Assembly (NCBI GenBank): GCA_018340375.1
Contig: JAFFJZ010000003.1
Coordinates: 25,110,001-25,174,000 of the forward strand
From: Gonatopus flavifemur
Lineage: Eukaryota; Arthropoda; Insecta; Hymenoptera; Dryinidae
Direction of reading: 5' to 3'
DNA length: 64,000 nucleotides
A program made the translations under genes and the position numbers. The first letter of the stretch is position 1. Each line of letters starts with the position of its first letter. This document shows, one piece after another, positions 31,937-43,213 of the stretch. The notes under the pieces were generated by a model. The model saw only the letters and a program-made list of their open reading frames with translations. It did no database searches and was not told where the DNA came from.

Positions 31937-33925
31937 TGCACATTTGTAGAGCACCTCGCAACTGAAGCTCTCTATTGGTGTGCAAAAAATCTACTTTTCG
32001 TACATTATTCTTCTATGCGGAGTGATGAAAATCCACAGAAGTTGTGATATTCAAAATTTATTCAGAGTTTTGAAAAAATCGTGATTCGTGAAGAGAAAGA
32101 AATACTTCAACTTGCGATAAAAATTGTTTGAAAATGATTGTTCGTAAATTTTTGTAGTTGACATAGAATACGATACAAAACTGAAGATAACAAGTTTTCG
32201 TTTCAATTGGACGTCTGGTTTTTTTGCAATCTTGCACACCGGTTTATAATAATTGTAAAAATGAAAACTGGGGAAAAAGTGCTTTATCTCATTATTTCAC
32301 GTTGGGGAAAAATTTTGTTGTAAATTTCAAGTACAATATGAGAATATCCTTGAAAGCTCACTTGATTTAATAATTTTCTTCGTACCTAAAAAAATTCTAA
32401 AAAGACAACGCTTTTTTGAGACTCGTAATTGAAAATCTCCCTCCCCAAGGTACATCATTTATAAATACTGGTAAAACATTAATTAGGGTATGAATCTGTA
32501 TCTGTCACAGCTTACGCAATTCAAATTTATCCTTGTACTACTTGCTTCAGTGATACGTGGAAGAATATTGAATTATGCGTTCATTTTGTATTCATGATTT
32601 TACAGGAAAAAATCGTATATTATAAATGATTGAACCTGACAACAAGTGAGGGAGATGATGTGCTTACTTCACGAGAGAATTAATTCGGGTGTGCAGAACT
32701 GACTGCGTTTTTTACCGACAAACAGCAGTAAACAGGCGAATACAGGCGGACCTAAGAAATATGACAACATAATTTTTTTTGCATAAATTATTAAATTCCT
32801 TTCTATAATTATTCAGTGAAGTTTCTTTGACAAAATCTTTACAGATTCTATAGTAGAGTATAATGAAATCTAAAACCCATGGAGTCCGAAATTCGTATAA
32901 GTATTTATTGTCCCTTGTGATTTTCATGCACTGCGAAAAATTTGTATAGCAAAATTCCTATATGTTTATGTGAAGTAATCGACACGTACATGCATTAGGG
33001 ATTATTCGAACTTGTCCGGAAATTTACTGTGAAATGTTGGGAAAAATCCCATGAAGTTTGGAATTTTCCGATAAATTTATGTGCAATTTCATATAAATGT
33101 ACCGGAAATGCTTTTCCCAATCAGTGATTGGAATATATGCATATTGTTCACGTTTTGCTGAGTTTCAGTTGCAACTATTCGGTTCGTTCAACTTGGTTTG
33201 AAGTTTCGAACAAATATCTTCGCTGTAGAAAAGTGATGAGTTGAAGTAAGATTGGAATTTTGTGTCGAAGCTTTTGAATGCTTATAATGAACTCAATGGT
33301 TTACTTTCATTTTCATGTCATAGTGGATAATCATTTGTACATCCAGTGTATTCTATATATTTCACAATTATGCCATTTCTACTGAATTTTTTAATTTGAT
33401 TCTTGGATTCAATTTGATTGATGTTAAAAAGTCAACTCATCCAATTCATTCTGAGTCGAATTTCAACCTGAAGTATCATTAACTAATGTCCAGCTATTCA
33501 ATTCCATCAAACTCATCAGAGAATATTTGTATATTCTAAATGAATTTCAACTTCACATATTAATTATCATTTTATATTGCCAACAGAGCCGGCTTTAGGC
33601 CACGCGATGCCAGATTTTCGATATCTGTACGGAGCCCCTAAGTATAGACGAAGTGCCACCAGATAAGCAAAAAGGAACATAATATTCCCAAATCAGGTAT
33701 GGAAAGACAATGGTCCCCGAGTGGAAAAATGTTCAAAATTATATATAATCCATACATAAATTATATATAACTTATATGTGAACTCGATTGAATTATATAT
33801 AAAATACATATAATTTCAGGAATGTTTCCACCCAGTTAGTTAAATGCGAGACTCAATTTGGAGGAATCAATCCAATCGGCTCAAAACCGACCCTGATTGC
33901 AAAGTTCTCATTCAAATTCATCGAA
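31937..33925. other. Gene-free stretch with weak repeats
   Basis: Short frames at 32051-32239 and 32712-32927 (minus) have no support. A possible inverted-repeat element lies at about 32931-33126 (GCACTGCGAAAAATT against CTTTTCCCAATCAGTG). At 33590-33840 there is TATATAATT-rich sequence resembling 56140-56225. Nothing coding. Confidence 0.4.
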
Positions 33926-33930
33926 AGATC

Positions 33931-34075
33931 GAACAGCTAAATTATTTGGCTATCCAAATATCAACCACAAAACCTGTAGTTGAAAAATAGCTACAGCTGC
34001 AATTATTTTAGCTACAGCGGTGCAAAAAAGGTGCTGAAAAAGTGAGTAGCTGCCACAGCTACTTTCTTGACCAGA
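33931..34075 (-). repeat. Truncated reverse copy of the AGCTA hairpin-array MITE
   Basis: The complement matches 17840-18000 in order: AGCTGTGGCAGCTACTCAC, CAGCACCTTTTTT, CACCGCTGTAGC, GTTTTGTGGTTGATATTTGG, ATAGCCAAATAATTTAGCTG. Both ends are lost. Confidence 0.75.
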
Positions 34076-35405
34076 GATTCTCACTCAACCAACAAACCAA
34101 TATCGAAGACAGGACTTCACACGTACAATGAAAAAATCTTCTTTGAAAAATTCTCGTGAAATCTCAATAATCACAAGATAAGCGAAAATTCTTCAAAAAA
34201 TTACTGTGCGATTCATCAAAATTTTACAGAATTTATTGAATGATTGAATTTTCCACGGTATTTTCTCGAATAAAATCCTTCCGGCGTAGAATGTCTATTA
34301 ATAGTGTAATTGAATTTTCTTCTCGATCATCCAAAGAACGGAAGTTTTCTCTTCTCAGAAGATTTTTATATCTTCAAAAGCAGAGAAACGCAATTTCAGC
34401 TCATGGTGAACGTACGTGTATGTACGAGGGATGAATTGGTTTTTCTTATGAGCATAGAGGGAACTGATCAAAGAATCTATTTGCAAAGGTTATTTCAAAG
34501 GATTGGGGTCACGTTATTTTCAACTTGCGTCTAAAATAGTACTTGTTTTATGCGAATATTTAACGATCTTGGGCGTACGATATCAAAAACAAAGTTATTA
34601 TAACCCGTTTAGATAGATCCGCGATAGATAGGATTGCAAAGTACTGGCGTGTTCATCAGTTTCCTGACGTATAAACGGTACAAAAAAATCATTCTTTCGA
34701 AATTTGATTGATGATATAATGATAATCACCTCGGCAACTTATTAAGGAAACTTGAAATTCTACTAAATTCACAAAGGATAACCTTCTAACACTGATTTAT
34801 CTGTTGTGGATTATCACACGCGTTCGAACGATGAATAACGCGATAGTTCCAAGGGATTTTGTGTTATCACAAAACTAAGTGAATGATTGGATTTTTGAAA
34901 TGTACCAACGATCGTGTCGAGTGCGTCAGAATAACTGTTTGACGCACGTGTTGCTTGTTCTTTGGCAACCCTCTCTTCTCCTCTTGTTCTACCATGGCAA
35001 GCGCATGTCTGCAACATTCGTCGAATCGCGTGAAAGTTGATCCTATTTCAGATCTCTTTCCTTACCGTGTGTGTAACTGTTGAATCACTGATATCTCCTG
35101 ATTCCTGATCCTCGTTGATCGATTTATAAAAAGATTGTTTCCCTTGCTTTATGAAGAAATTTTGGTTCATTGTTCAATTCTGTTGCGGTAGGTTAATTAT
35201 ATTTCCTCTCAAATTGATCCCTCTCAGCAAAGAATTTTGCTCCATATATAGTTCACATATGGAACATGGGGTGGTTCAAACAACACACTTGCTTGAAAAA
35301 GGTTTCAGAAGTCTTCAGGGTCTTGTATGTTCTTTGGGATTGGAGGACTGTGTCCAAAGAATAAGATGGATTATTTATTCGAAATTCTTGGGTATCTTGG
35401 AAGAG
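34076..35405. other. Gene-free stretch
   Basis: At 34140-34290 a repeat related to 52551-52951 occurs (CGAAAATTCTTCAAAAAATTACTGTGCG, then ATTTTCCACGGTATTTTCTCGAATAAAAT). Small frames at 34240-34534, 34814-35017 and 35151-35414 are unsupported. Confidence 0.4.
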
Positions 35406-35712
35406 GATCCCTAGTAGGAATTCGATTAGCCATTCTCTATATTTAATAATGAGGGCCTGATCAGGTTAGATTCCGGAAACCGTGAATAAGCAAAATCTTA
35501 TGAGGCCCTCACAAGGGACTTATCTGATTTCTCTAATGAGATCAAAATAGGTTTGTAATGCAGGGTTACAATAGGGTTTGGATGAGATCTCCATAAAATC
35601 GAGTGAAATAGGTAAAACCGTAACGAACCCTGATGAGGGCCTGATAGGAGATCAGGCACGTCTCGTCAGTCCTGGTATTTTCCCGTGCAAAATTCCTACT
35701 TGGGATTATTTA
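35406..35712. mobile_element. MITE family A, copy 2
   Basis: The left end GGATCCCTAGTAGGAATTC is inverted at the right as AAATTCCTACTTGGGATTA with a few mismatches. The interior follows copy 1 (14867-15117) in order: ATCAGGTTAGATTCCGGAA, ACTTATCTGATTTC, TACAATAGGGTTTGGATGAGAT, CAGGCACGTCTCGTCAG. It is longer by about 55 bp. It ends about 30-100 bp before the mariner relic, whose left terminal repeat is missing. Confidence 0.82.
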
Positions 35713-35739
35713 TTTGTGCATGTTGGCAATACTTTTTTT

Positions 35740-36544
35740 GATATTCATACAGAGTTTCAAGTCAATATATTTAGTTGCTGTAGAGCTACTCGTGTTTTTG
35801 TAAACATATGCGAGTGAGCTTATTGATTTTCTCTATATTTGATTGTATTGAGCAAAGAGTTTGCATTAAATTTTGTTGGCGAAATAAATCTGCTGCAGCA
35901 ACGTTGAGCGTTTTACAGAAGGCCTTTGGCGATGAGGTTATATCGCAAAAAAATGTTTACCAGTGGTACGACGACTTTGAAGAAGGCAGAGAAAGCGTTG
36001 AAGACGAACAGCGTCCAGGACGACCATCAATGTCAGGTGATGAACAACACGTTAATCAAATCAAAGATCTTGTGCTCGAAAACCGTCGATTAACAATGAG
36101 AGACCTTGTTGATGATGTTGGCATTTCAAAAGGATCAGTGGACTTGGATTTATGGGCTGACTACTCTCGGTTTTTGCATCACGATATTGCGCCAGCTCAC
36201 CTCATGAGTTTTTCGCTTAAAATTCAACTCATATCGCTCCACAACCACCGTATTCGCCTGGTTTAGCACGGAGTGACTTCTGGCTGTTCCCTGAAATTCA
36301 AATACTACTCCGTGGACACCATTTCGGTTTGATCGAGGAAGTTAAAGTCGGATCGACGAAAGCATTTGAAGACCACAACCGGGAGAGGGCTCTTCAGACT
36401 GCTCCAAGATTTGAAAAAAAAACGTCGGGATAAGTGCACTGTATTGAATAGGAATTACTTTGAAGACGGAATGGATTTGGAAAAATGAATCAAGATTTTT
36501 TATTTTTTCCACAAATTTACCTTATTTTTTGGACATCCCACTCA
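35740..36544 (+). mobile_element. mariner relic (copy 2), internally deleted, left end lost
   Basis: The right end carries a recognisable terminal repeat whose complement reads TGGGATGTCCAAAAAATAAGG (about 36520-36540). No matching left repeat was found between MITE copy 2 and the coding start, so the left end is deleted or replaced; the boundary given is approximate. Internal length is about 0.8 kb. Confidence 0.75.
35808..36460 (+). pseudogene. mariner transposase (copy 2), deleted and frameshifted
   Basis: The N-terminal half is well kept: EQRVCIKFC near the start, the helix-turn-helix region (KNVYQWYDDFEEGRES, QRPGRPSMS) and LVLENRRLTMRDLVDDVG. At about 36141 it jumps from KGSV straight to a stretch just before the second catalytic aspartate (FLHHDIAPAH), so roughly 100 residues, including the first catalytic aspartate, are gone. 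A frameshift follows. The third aspartate survives in another frame (PPYSPGLARSDFWLFP, about 36243-36290), and the terminal NYFEDGMDLEK lies near 36452-36485. It differs from copies 1 and 3, so it is a separate lineage or old branch. Not functional. Confidence 0.88.
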
Positions 36545-36594
36545 GCCTGTAGGTATTTCAGTACCAATGAAAATTTAAATTCATGAATTCTGAT

Positions 36595-37372
36595 GTTTTC
36601 TGTGAACCATGAAATCTAATTTTGCTGGAGCAGCGAATTTTCTGCTGTGACAGCAAACTATTTGTCACCACAACAGTGTAGTGGAAACAACGTAGGAAGT
36701 CTCCAACAAAATCAGATTTCCCTGTCATAACTGACTGGATTGCTAAAAGTAGAATTTTCAATCTTATGTATGGAATAGCAGACAAATTCCGCTGGAGGGG
36801 TGGATATTTTTTGTCACTACAGATATGACAGCGACTATTCAACTGTGGCAGCAAAGTGCTTGCTCCTGCAGCAAATGTTGATATCATATATAGAACGGCA
36901 AACAAATTTCTCGTTATGCAGCCAACTTTTTGCTATCACAGTAATTTTGTTAGCTACATAGAGAAAATATTACCCTTCAAATTACGATTTTAAAATAATT
37001 GTAAAAACAGGAATTTTCAGATATTAGAGACACATATTGCTGTTACAACCTTCTTTCTTAGGAATGAACATCGTAATATTCAAAATGATTTAACCAAAAA
37101 AACAGCACAATTCACGATGTTACATTTTGAAAAGAGCAATTCCGCAGATATAGTCTTTCACTAGAATTTTCACATTGTAATTTATAAGACAATATTTTTC
37201 CCATGTACGACAGCGATTCTTTAACTTTGGCGACAAAATATGTCCACTCCTCCAGCGAAATTTGTTTGATATTCTGTAGATAATACTGAAAATTTTGTTC
37301 TCAGCAATCCAGTAATAAGATTCGCTATTCTTATATATCCGCTGCGTGAGGAAATTCTCGTCTCCGTGTAAG
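36595..37372. repeat. TTGCTG/CAGCAA hairpin-array element split by a nested MITE
   Basis: The outer element shows TTTGCTGGAGCAGCGAAT, TTTCTGCTGTGACAGCAAAC, AACTGTGGCAGCAAAG and TTGCTCCTGCAGCAAATG, resumes after the nested piece with CGACAGCGATTCTTTAAC and ends TCTCCGTGTA (about 37361-37370). The minus-strand frame 36558-36905 is a by-product. Confidence 0.65.
36957..37205. mobile_element. Nested MITE with TA duplication
   Basis: Left end CATAGAGAAAATATTACC, right end GACAATATTTTTCCCATG, inverted with mismatches. TA lies on both sides (36955-36956, 37206-37207). Removing it with one TA restores GTTAGCTACGACAGCGATTC, which continues the host hairpin element as in the reference copy near 22015-22045. 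That confirms insertion and duplication. Confidence 0.8.
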
Positions 37373-38145
37373 AATTTTGAAACTTTTTAAACGTTTTGTG
37401 TCTAAATTGAATAGAAAATGATTATCTGCGAATTACGAATTTATCAAAAGCAAATATTAGAAAAAGTATTGGAATTATATTCAATAACCAATGTCATACA
37501 TTCCGTGTTACTTTAAAGAAACAGTCAAGCGTTGAAGTTACTCGGATGTGAAAAATATCATTTTTTATCATCAAATAACACTTTGTATCGCTCAAGCTTT
37601 TCTGATGGTATCTTGGGATTTGCTTGGTTTGCACATGATATTTTACGCGAGTACTTATGAAAACAAAAGTAACCTCAGTCAAGCATTTACTGGGTTGTCA
37701 CGCAATATGGTTTCCGAATGTAGTAGTAGGATAAGAATCTTACATTATTGCAACGCCCAGCAGTGTGGGAGAGCAGGATTTGTTCTTGCGGAACGTTGGA
37801 GATTCAACTTTTCAACATTTCTTATCTCGTACATTGCAATGTTTTCGGCATTGTCTCATGGGGAATATTTCTTAAACAACTCACTTCATGCTCATCTCTT
37901 CAACACATTCCCTTCAAATCTTGACAATTCGGGGGGATTAATAAGAAGATCGAAAAGGAACAGATTGAATGGAATATTGTAGATCTGTTAATAAAATCAG
38001 ATGGTACGTGTTAATTTTTCCTTTTGTTTCATTGTGTATTCTGTTCGTTGAGGTCAGAATGTCCTCATGTGTGCATGGACTAATGACCCAATCATGAACC
38101 AAGTCTAGTACGAAATCTGCCAGGAATGATAAGATTAGGCCAAGC
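37373..38145. other. Gene-free stretch
   Basis: The plus-strand frame at 37548-37982 (144 codons) overlaps a smaller minus-strand frame. It shows no domain, splice context or codon pattern to support a gene, and it is unrecognised. Confidence 0.35.
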
Positions 38146-38149
38146 TTGG

Positions 38150-38490
38150 GTCAATGGTTTTCCCGTGTGGAAATTTCTTCCGGACTTAGACCTGGGCCAG
38201 GTTTATAATGCCTACTTGAAAAGTGGCCTCAACTTGGAATGTCACGCTTTTCAATCTAGGCTCCACAATGGTATCAAATATCCAGGCAAAACAATGGTAG
38301 TCAACTCGGGGTCTATATGGGCGGTAGGTAGGCATATCTGGATTGAAATATTTCAGGAATATACTGGCAAGCCCAACTGGGGCCCACGTGGGCCGTGAGT
38401 AGGCAACTTTGTATTGTATTGGATGCCTAAGATATACCCCTGCGGGGCCAGGGCGTACCTTAGGATGCCCAGAATTTACCAAGCATCAAC
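38150..38490. repeat. GC-richer repeat related to 20945-21735
   Basis: Contains GGGGCCCACGTGGGCCGT near 38381, GGTAGGTAGGCATATCTGG and GGGGCCAGGGCGTACC, phrases shared in kind with the 21 kb repeat. Open frames on both strands (38126-38398 plus, 38186-38482 minus) follow from its composition and match no family known to me. Confidence 0.45.
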
Positions 38491-38734
38491 CCATGGTTCT
38501 TTGATCACAGGAGTTATGAAGGGAGAAGTAATTGATCCATATTTCAATTGATCAGTCTCGCCTCACAATGTCGTATGGAGGAAATGTGCCACGCTTGAGA
38601 CAAACTTGTACTATCATTGGCAAATTCGTGGTCTTGGATATTTTAATCAATTTCGTTTTGGACATAGAATTATGCGCAAGATGATGAATTCCCAATGGAG
38701 GATCATAATCTAATCTGATAATGAATTACCCTAA

Positions 38735-39020
38735 AAATCTAATGCTAAACAATTCTGAGATTGATAAGATTATCAGAAATATAAAAAAAATCCCTTCTGA
38801 AAACTCAGAAAATGTAACTGTAGTTTTTTACAGTCACTCTGTTCTGAATTTTCAGAAAAATTTTGCTGAATTTCAAAAAACATGCCTGAATTTTCAAAAT
38901 ATGCTCCAAAGTTCAGTTGAAGTCTCTTATAACTCAGTAAAATTTACCTGATAATTCAGAAAAAAGGCTGGAAAAAATTACAGGCATATTTTGTGAATTT
39001 TCAGAAGGAATTCCTTGAAA
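38735..39020. repeat. Hairpin-array repeat built on TTCTGAA/TTCAGAA
   Basis: TTCTGAATTTTCAGAAAA (near 38852) and similar TTTTCAGAA / TTCTGA words recur in both orientations over about 280 bp. This is again a short-palindrome array with its own word. Ends were not pinned. Confidence 0.5.
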
Positions 39021-41600
39021 TGAATTTTCTCCAACGATATTTGAAATACTATTCCAGAAATGGTGAACAGGTGCTGAAAATATACTCCCTCTAAATTAAA
39101 ATATTTGAAACAATGATATCAAACATAAGGCAAGAAATCCTTACAGTGCTCTTAAAAATTAGTTGATCTTTGTGTATCATCAAAAACGAACTGTATTTTA
39201 GCGTGTGCAACTACTGTGCCAAGCTCAGATCATACTGCATCCAATCGTTATACACAAGTCTGGAACCATGATAAGTTCGCAATTCAATTACAGCTTATCA
39301 GCATCGCTCATATATTTGAGTATGAATGTTTGTGCACTCATGTGTACAACTTTGGCACAATTGTTTATGACCAGCATTCGTTTTTACACTTTTGCCAAGC
39401 TTGTGCCATTGCAGTGGCCTATTGATCATTTGAAATAAGGCGAAAAATATGGGACGATGTTGGTTCAATTATTTTATCTAGGGTTCCTGATTCCTGGCAC
39501 GTACTACGGAGTTCTAAGTTTGAAGTAGTGAGATCGGTGGTATAATTTGAACTGACGTCTTAGTACTCATTCATAAAGCTAGAATCTCTAATTTTATAGG
39601 TTTGTTAATAAGTGAGTACTCGTTACATAAGGTAACCGGAATTCTAAAGAGATATCGATTGATTTTAACATGATATAATCTCGCCAGCATTATTAGATCC
39701 TCATTTTTTTTACTTCAGAGGTAATAATCAAGTTTAAATCGTCTATTAAAACAAATTGGTAATCGAATAACGAAATACTCAGCTGTTCAAGACAAAAAAT
39801 TTTGCGATACGTTCTTCAAACAATGTTTCCAGTTCTAAGAAGTTGATTCGAGGAGATGAACACCGATGATTTATAAGATTTCGTGAGATTGAATTTTCGT
39901 TTTGTTTCTAGAAACGATTCAAACTTCAACAACATCAATAATCGTGTGTGCTATGAAATTTTTACAGAATTTGTAGTGCAGTTGAGTCGCAACGGATCGA
40001 ATGAATCGGAATCACTTAAATCTTAATATTTTCGAACAAAAATGTAAAATCGCGAAATCTGATTAATCACTGTTATTTTTTGCTCCGAATTCACTCTTCG
40101 GAACTGAAAATATCGTTTAGAAAATGTACTGCAAGATCTTTGGTCTCTACATGGGGAGAATTTTGTAGTCTAGATTACTGCATTTATTTTGTGATGCTGA
40201 ACTACACTGACACCGTAACTGGAATCACTCAATGTTTATTCAGAAAAACTATACATTTATAGTTTCTCTTTTCACGATTAAGAAATTGTAAATCTTCTTT
40301 GTTTTATTTCCTATTGTATTATATTCTATCATGGCTGCAATCATTATTATAGTAATATTATTTATAAGTGTCAGTATGGTCCAACTTTACAAAAACATAG
40401 TAATATCGAACACATGTTCAATGAAATTTATACTACAAAATTTCCTCCCTGTAACAGCTAATCATTGTATTCTTTGAGCACTAATACGTTTCTGTGAACG
40501 ATTAAAACGTCAGGAGTGTAAATCTTGTATTGCTCAAATTATAGCAATTATTTGATCGTATTTTTATTTTGAAAAATTTCCTTTGACACTCGAAATCCAC
40601 AAGTTTCCATCAAGATTATGAAAATACATATATTATATGTATAAAACCAGTACTTCTAATTTTCTCAAAACTTCCCAGGCTTATGGATGGAGGCACATCT
40701 TAACTATCCATTGTTTCTAATGTTAATCAGTTCAATTCACCGGGGGCTATTTTTCATTTGGATTTCTTTTACCTGATCTGATCAAGGAGTTCTGTACAAT
40801 TGAATTTCTTTTTGCACGTCAGTGAAGTTTGTTTCCGTTATGAAGTTGATTCTTTTATCGCACTGTTCTGCCGTGATCATTTTTTCCGTATTGTTGATTT
40901 TATTTCAAATAACGCACGAATTCACATAAGAACTTCGTTGAATAATTCTTTCAGTTTTCTATTCTTCCGACCTTTCGAAACTATTAAATTTAGCTGAATA
41001 AAACCCCATGGGTAATATTATACAAATAAATTCATCATCGTCGATTATTCATGTATAATCAGATTGATTATTTTATATATCGTGATAATTCATTGTTGAA
41101 AAAAAGAAAGGAATCTGGTTTGCAGAAATAATTTTCAAATAAAGATTTCAAGAAATCAATTAATTCTCGCGATTTGTATACAGATCATGATTTAATGATT
41201 CATTTAGCTCTACCAAGAGGAGAATAAATTCTTTCTTCATTTTCAGAGCCTGCGAATGATTTTATTATCGAGGTTGTTGTCGGTGCCGTCTCCGTCATCT
41301 CTGATACTGACCTACCCTCATTGGAACGTACTTGAGTTCGGTCGGTCAGCCAGATGCTCGCTTGCCTGCTACACGCAATTCGACGAGATCTTGATGCTGG
41401 TGCTACTGCGCAGACAATGAACCTCGGGAAGAGGGAATTTCTCAATCGGCGAGGCAAACTTTCGATTCTTTAATAATCTGTTATATTTGAGTTGCAGAGT
41501 TACTCGCTTTTTTTGGTCCCACTTTTTTGCAGGAATCACAGGAATTTTATTTCATAAAATATTTCTTGATAAAAACAAGAGTTCGAAAGTTCTGATTATC
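39021..41600. other. Gene-free stretch
   Basis: Two overlapping frames at 39205-39438 are unsupported. The block at 39790-40020 contains a dispersed repeat (CGATTCAAACTTCAACAACAT) also seen near 52889 and 63059. At 41215-41465 GC rises and the minus strand is open for 85 codons without recognisable domain; it could be a short exon or leader of an unknown gene, but nothing decides it. Confidence 0.4.
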
Positions 41601-42074
41601 CGTAGCTTCGTGGAAAAAACAAAATTCCCTGGGACAGCAAAATGAAATTCCGCTTCCTCATTATTTGCGCGAATAGCGATTTTTTCCTAACGTAGGGAGA
41701 ATTCACAAAATTTTTAGTTTAAATATAGAATCGGAAACAAATTTTGCTGGAGGATTCGCTATTTAGAGGAGACCGGGGTTATCTGTCTACGGGGGCTATG
41801 TGTCACAGTACCGATATCTCAGGAATTTATAGGTATCTGTAGCTACAGTTCTACATGACACATTCCTCAGCTTTTGTCGTTCTGCGATGCTCTGAACATA
41901 AGTTACCCGTGATTGAATGATCATTGAAGATTTTATTGAACTATTCCAGCGTCTGAAAAAATCACTCCTTCAGCGATATTTTAATTGTAATCAAAGCAAA
42001 TAATCCACAATTCTATCGTTTAAGATGAACTTATTAAATGTGTGAAGTATGAAATTTCAATTCCGCTTGGCTTG

Positions 42075-42461
42075 CACTGAGAGAAGAGTTTATTTGTATT
42101 CGATAAAAGCTTATTTTGGATACAGTCAAATATTTTTTCCACATAAACTTCCCTAAAAGCACATCCACCGATTTCCACGTCGCATCTCCGTGGACTTCAC
42201 GCGGATAAATGATGGACGTGGATAGAACGTGAATGAACGAAGATTCCCCGTGGAGGCAACGTAGAAATGTCCGGTGCTGTACGGGTTGGCCTTATTAACT
42301 ATAAATGAAGTCTATCAAATGTTTAAAAATCTCATATGGCATTTTTTAACTGGTAATAAACCTTATCTGAGGATACTGAGTCATGTTTGTATGTAATCAA
42401 TATTCATTTCGTCGTATCCAAAACAAGATTCATTAAATAGAAATGAACTCTTCTCTCAGTG
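42075..42461. mobile_element. MITE with CACTGAGAGAAG ends and TG/TG flanks
   Basis: Left end CACTGAGAGAAGAGTTTATT, right end AATGAACTCTTCTCTCAGTG. The arms stay alike for about 50 bp, down to TTTTGGATAC near 42114 and its inverse GTATCCAAAA near 42415. TG lies on both sides (42073-42074, 42462-42463). It hosts the family C element at 42150-42285. Confidence 0.88.
42150..42285 (+). mobile_element. MITE family C, copy 2 (innermost insertion)
   Basis: TCCCTAAAAGCACATCCACCG ... GTGCTGTACGGG. Matches the complement of 24343-24471 along its length. Ends CCCTAAAAGCAC and CCCGTACAGCAC agree at 9 of 12 positions. A palindromic CGTGG/CCACG pattern repeats inside. Confidence 0.82.
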
Positions 42462-42871
42462 TGTAATTTGCAACATACCAAGTTCTCAAAAATATGATCA
42501 GGGTTATCTGGTGAATCAACATTTATATTACATCAATGTTTCATAACAACAATCGGTTGAATCCTAAAAAAATTTGAAAATCAATATAAACAATGTGTTT
42601 TTGCTCATGTGGATACATAATTCCACATACGGAGTCATTTGTCTATTCTTGACGCTTCTACTTCGAAAATTCAAATTTTCTAAACATTGGGAGATCAAAA
42701 ATTCTAACGACACTTTTTTTCCTTGATAGGAAGTTGGAAGATTGCAACATGAAAATTTCAGACGAATATTCATTAGTCTCATTAGTTTTTAAGCGAATTA
42801 TAAAGAAGTCTGAATCGTAGACGGATAGCCCCGGTCTCCCCTATGGCTGTAACAGCTAAGAAAACTCACTG

Positions 42872-43055
42872 CACTGAAAGAAATGTTTCGTTGTGGTAAC
42901 TAAATTTTTGTTGTTTTAACAAAAGGTTTTTGTTGAAATGTAATCCACCAAATTCTTTGGTTGAAACAACCAAAATTTTGTTCAGTTAACAAAAATTTGG
43001 TTATCATAACAAAACTATATGATTGATGGCATTTTCTGAAAACGTTTTTTCAGTG
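42872..43055. mobile_element. TTGTT/AACAA hairpin-array MITE with TG/TG flanks
   Basis: Begins CACTGAAAGAAATGTTTCG, ends AACGTTTTTTCAGTG, with TG on both sides (42870-42871, 43056-43057). Interior words: TTTTTGTTGTTTTAACAAAAG, GGTTGAAACAACC, TTGTTCAGTTAACAA, GGTTATCATAACAA. Non-coding. Confidence 0.88.
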
Positions 43056-43213
43056 TGTCAGCTAAAAAATTTGCTATGATAGCAAGTAGATTGTGGTTCC
43101 AGCAGAATCAATTACCGCTGTCATAGTAAATTTTCTTCTGCGTGCCGATGATTCCAGATTAACTGATTTTTACGTGGATTTTATGATGATTTCTTCGCTT
43201 GGTTGAAATTTAA

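Larger units (their letters stand above)
41768..42839. mobile_element. TIR element (~1.07 kb) with GGAGACCGGGG ends
   Basis: Left end GGAGACCGGGGTTATCTGTC (41768 on), right end GACGGATAGCCCCGGTCTCC (to 42839): inverted repeats of about 23 bp with two mismatches. No transposase ORF. It contains the nested MITE at 42075-42461. Target duplication not resolved. Confidence 0.8.
41607..43150. repeat. TTGCTG/CAGCAA hairpin-array element split by two separate insertions
   Basis: Outer pieces: 41607-41767 (TTCCCTGGGACAGCAAAATG, AATTTTGCTGGAGGATTCGC), 42840-42871 (TATGGCTGTAACAGCTAAG) and 43056-43150 (TCAGCTAAAAAATTTGC, TGCTATGATAGCAAG, ending TTTTCTTCTGCGTG). The gaps are filled by the elements at 41768-42839 and 42872-43055, so this is the oldest layer of the nest. 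Confidence 0.6.

Noticed and set aside
37548..37982. 144-codon plus-strand frame
   Set aside because: Composition is AT-driven, no domain, no splice context, not recognised; kept only as an unsupported frame.
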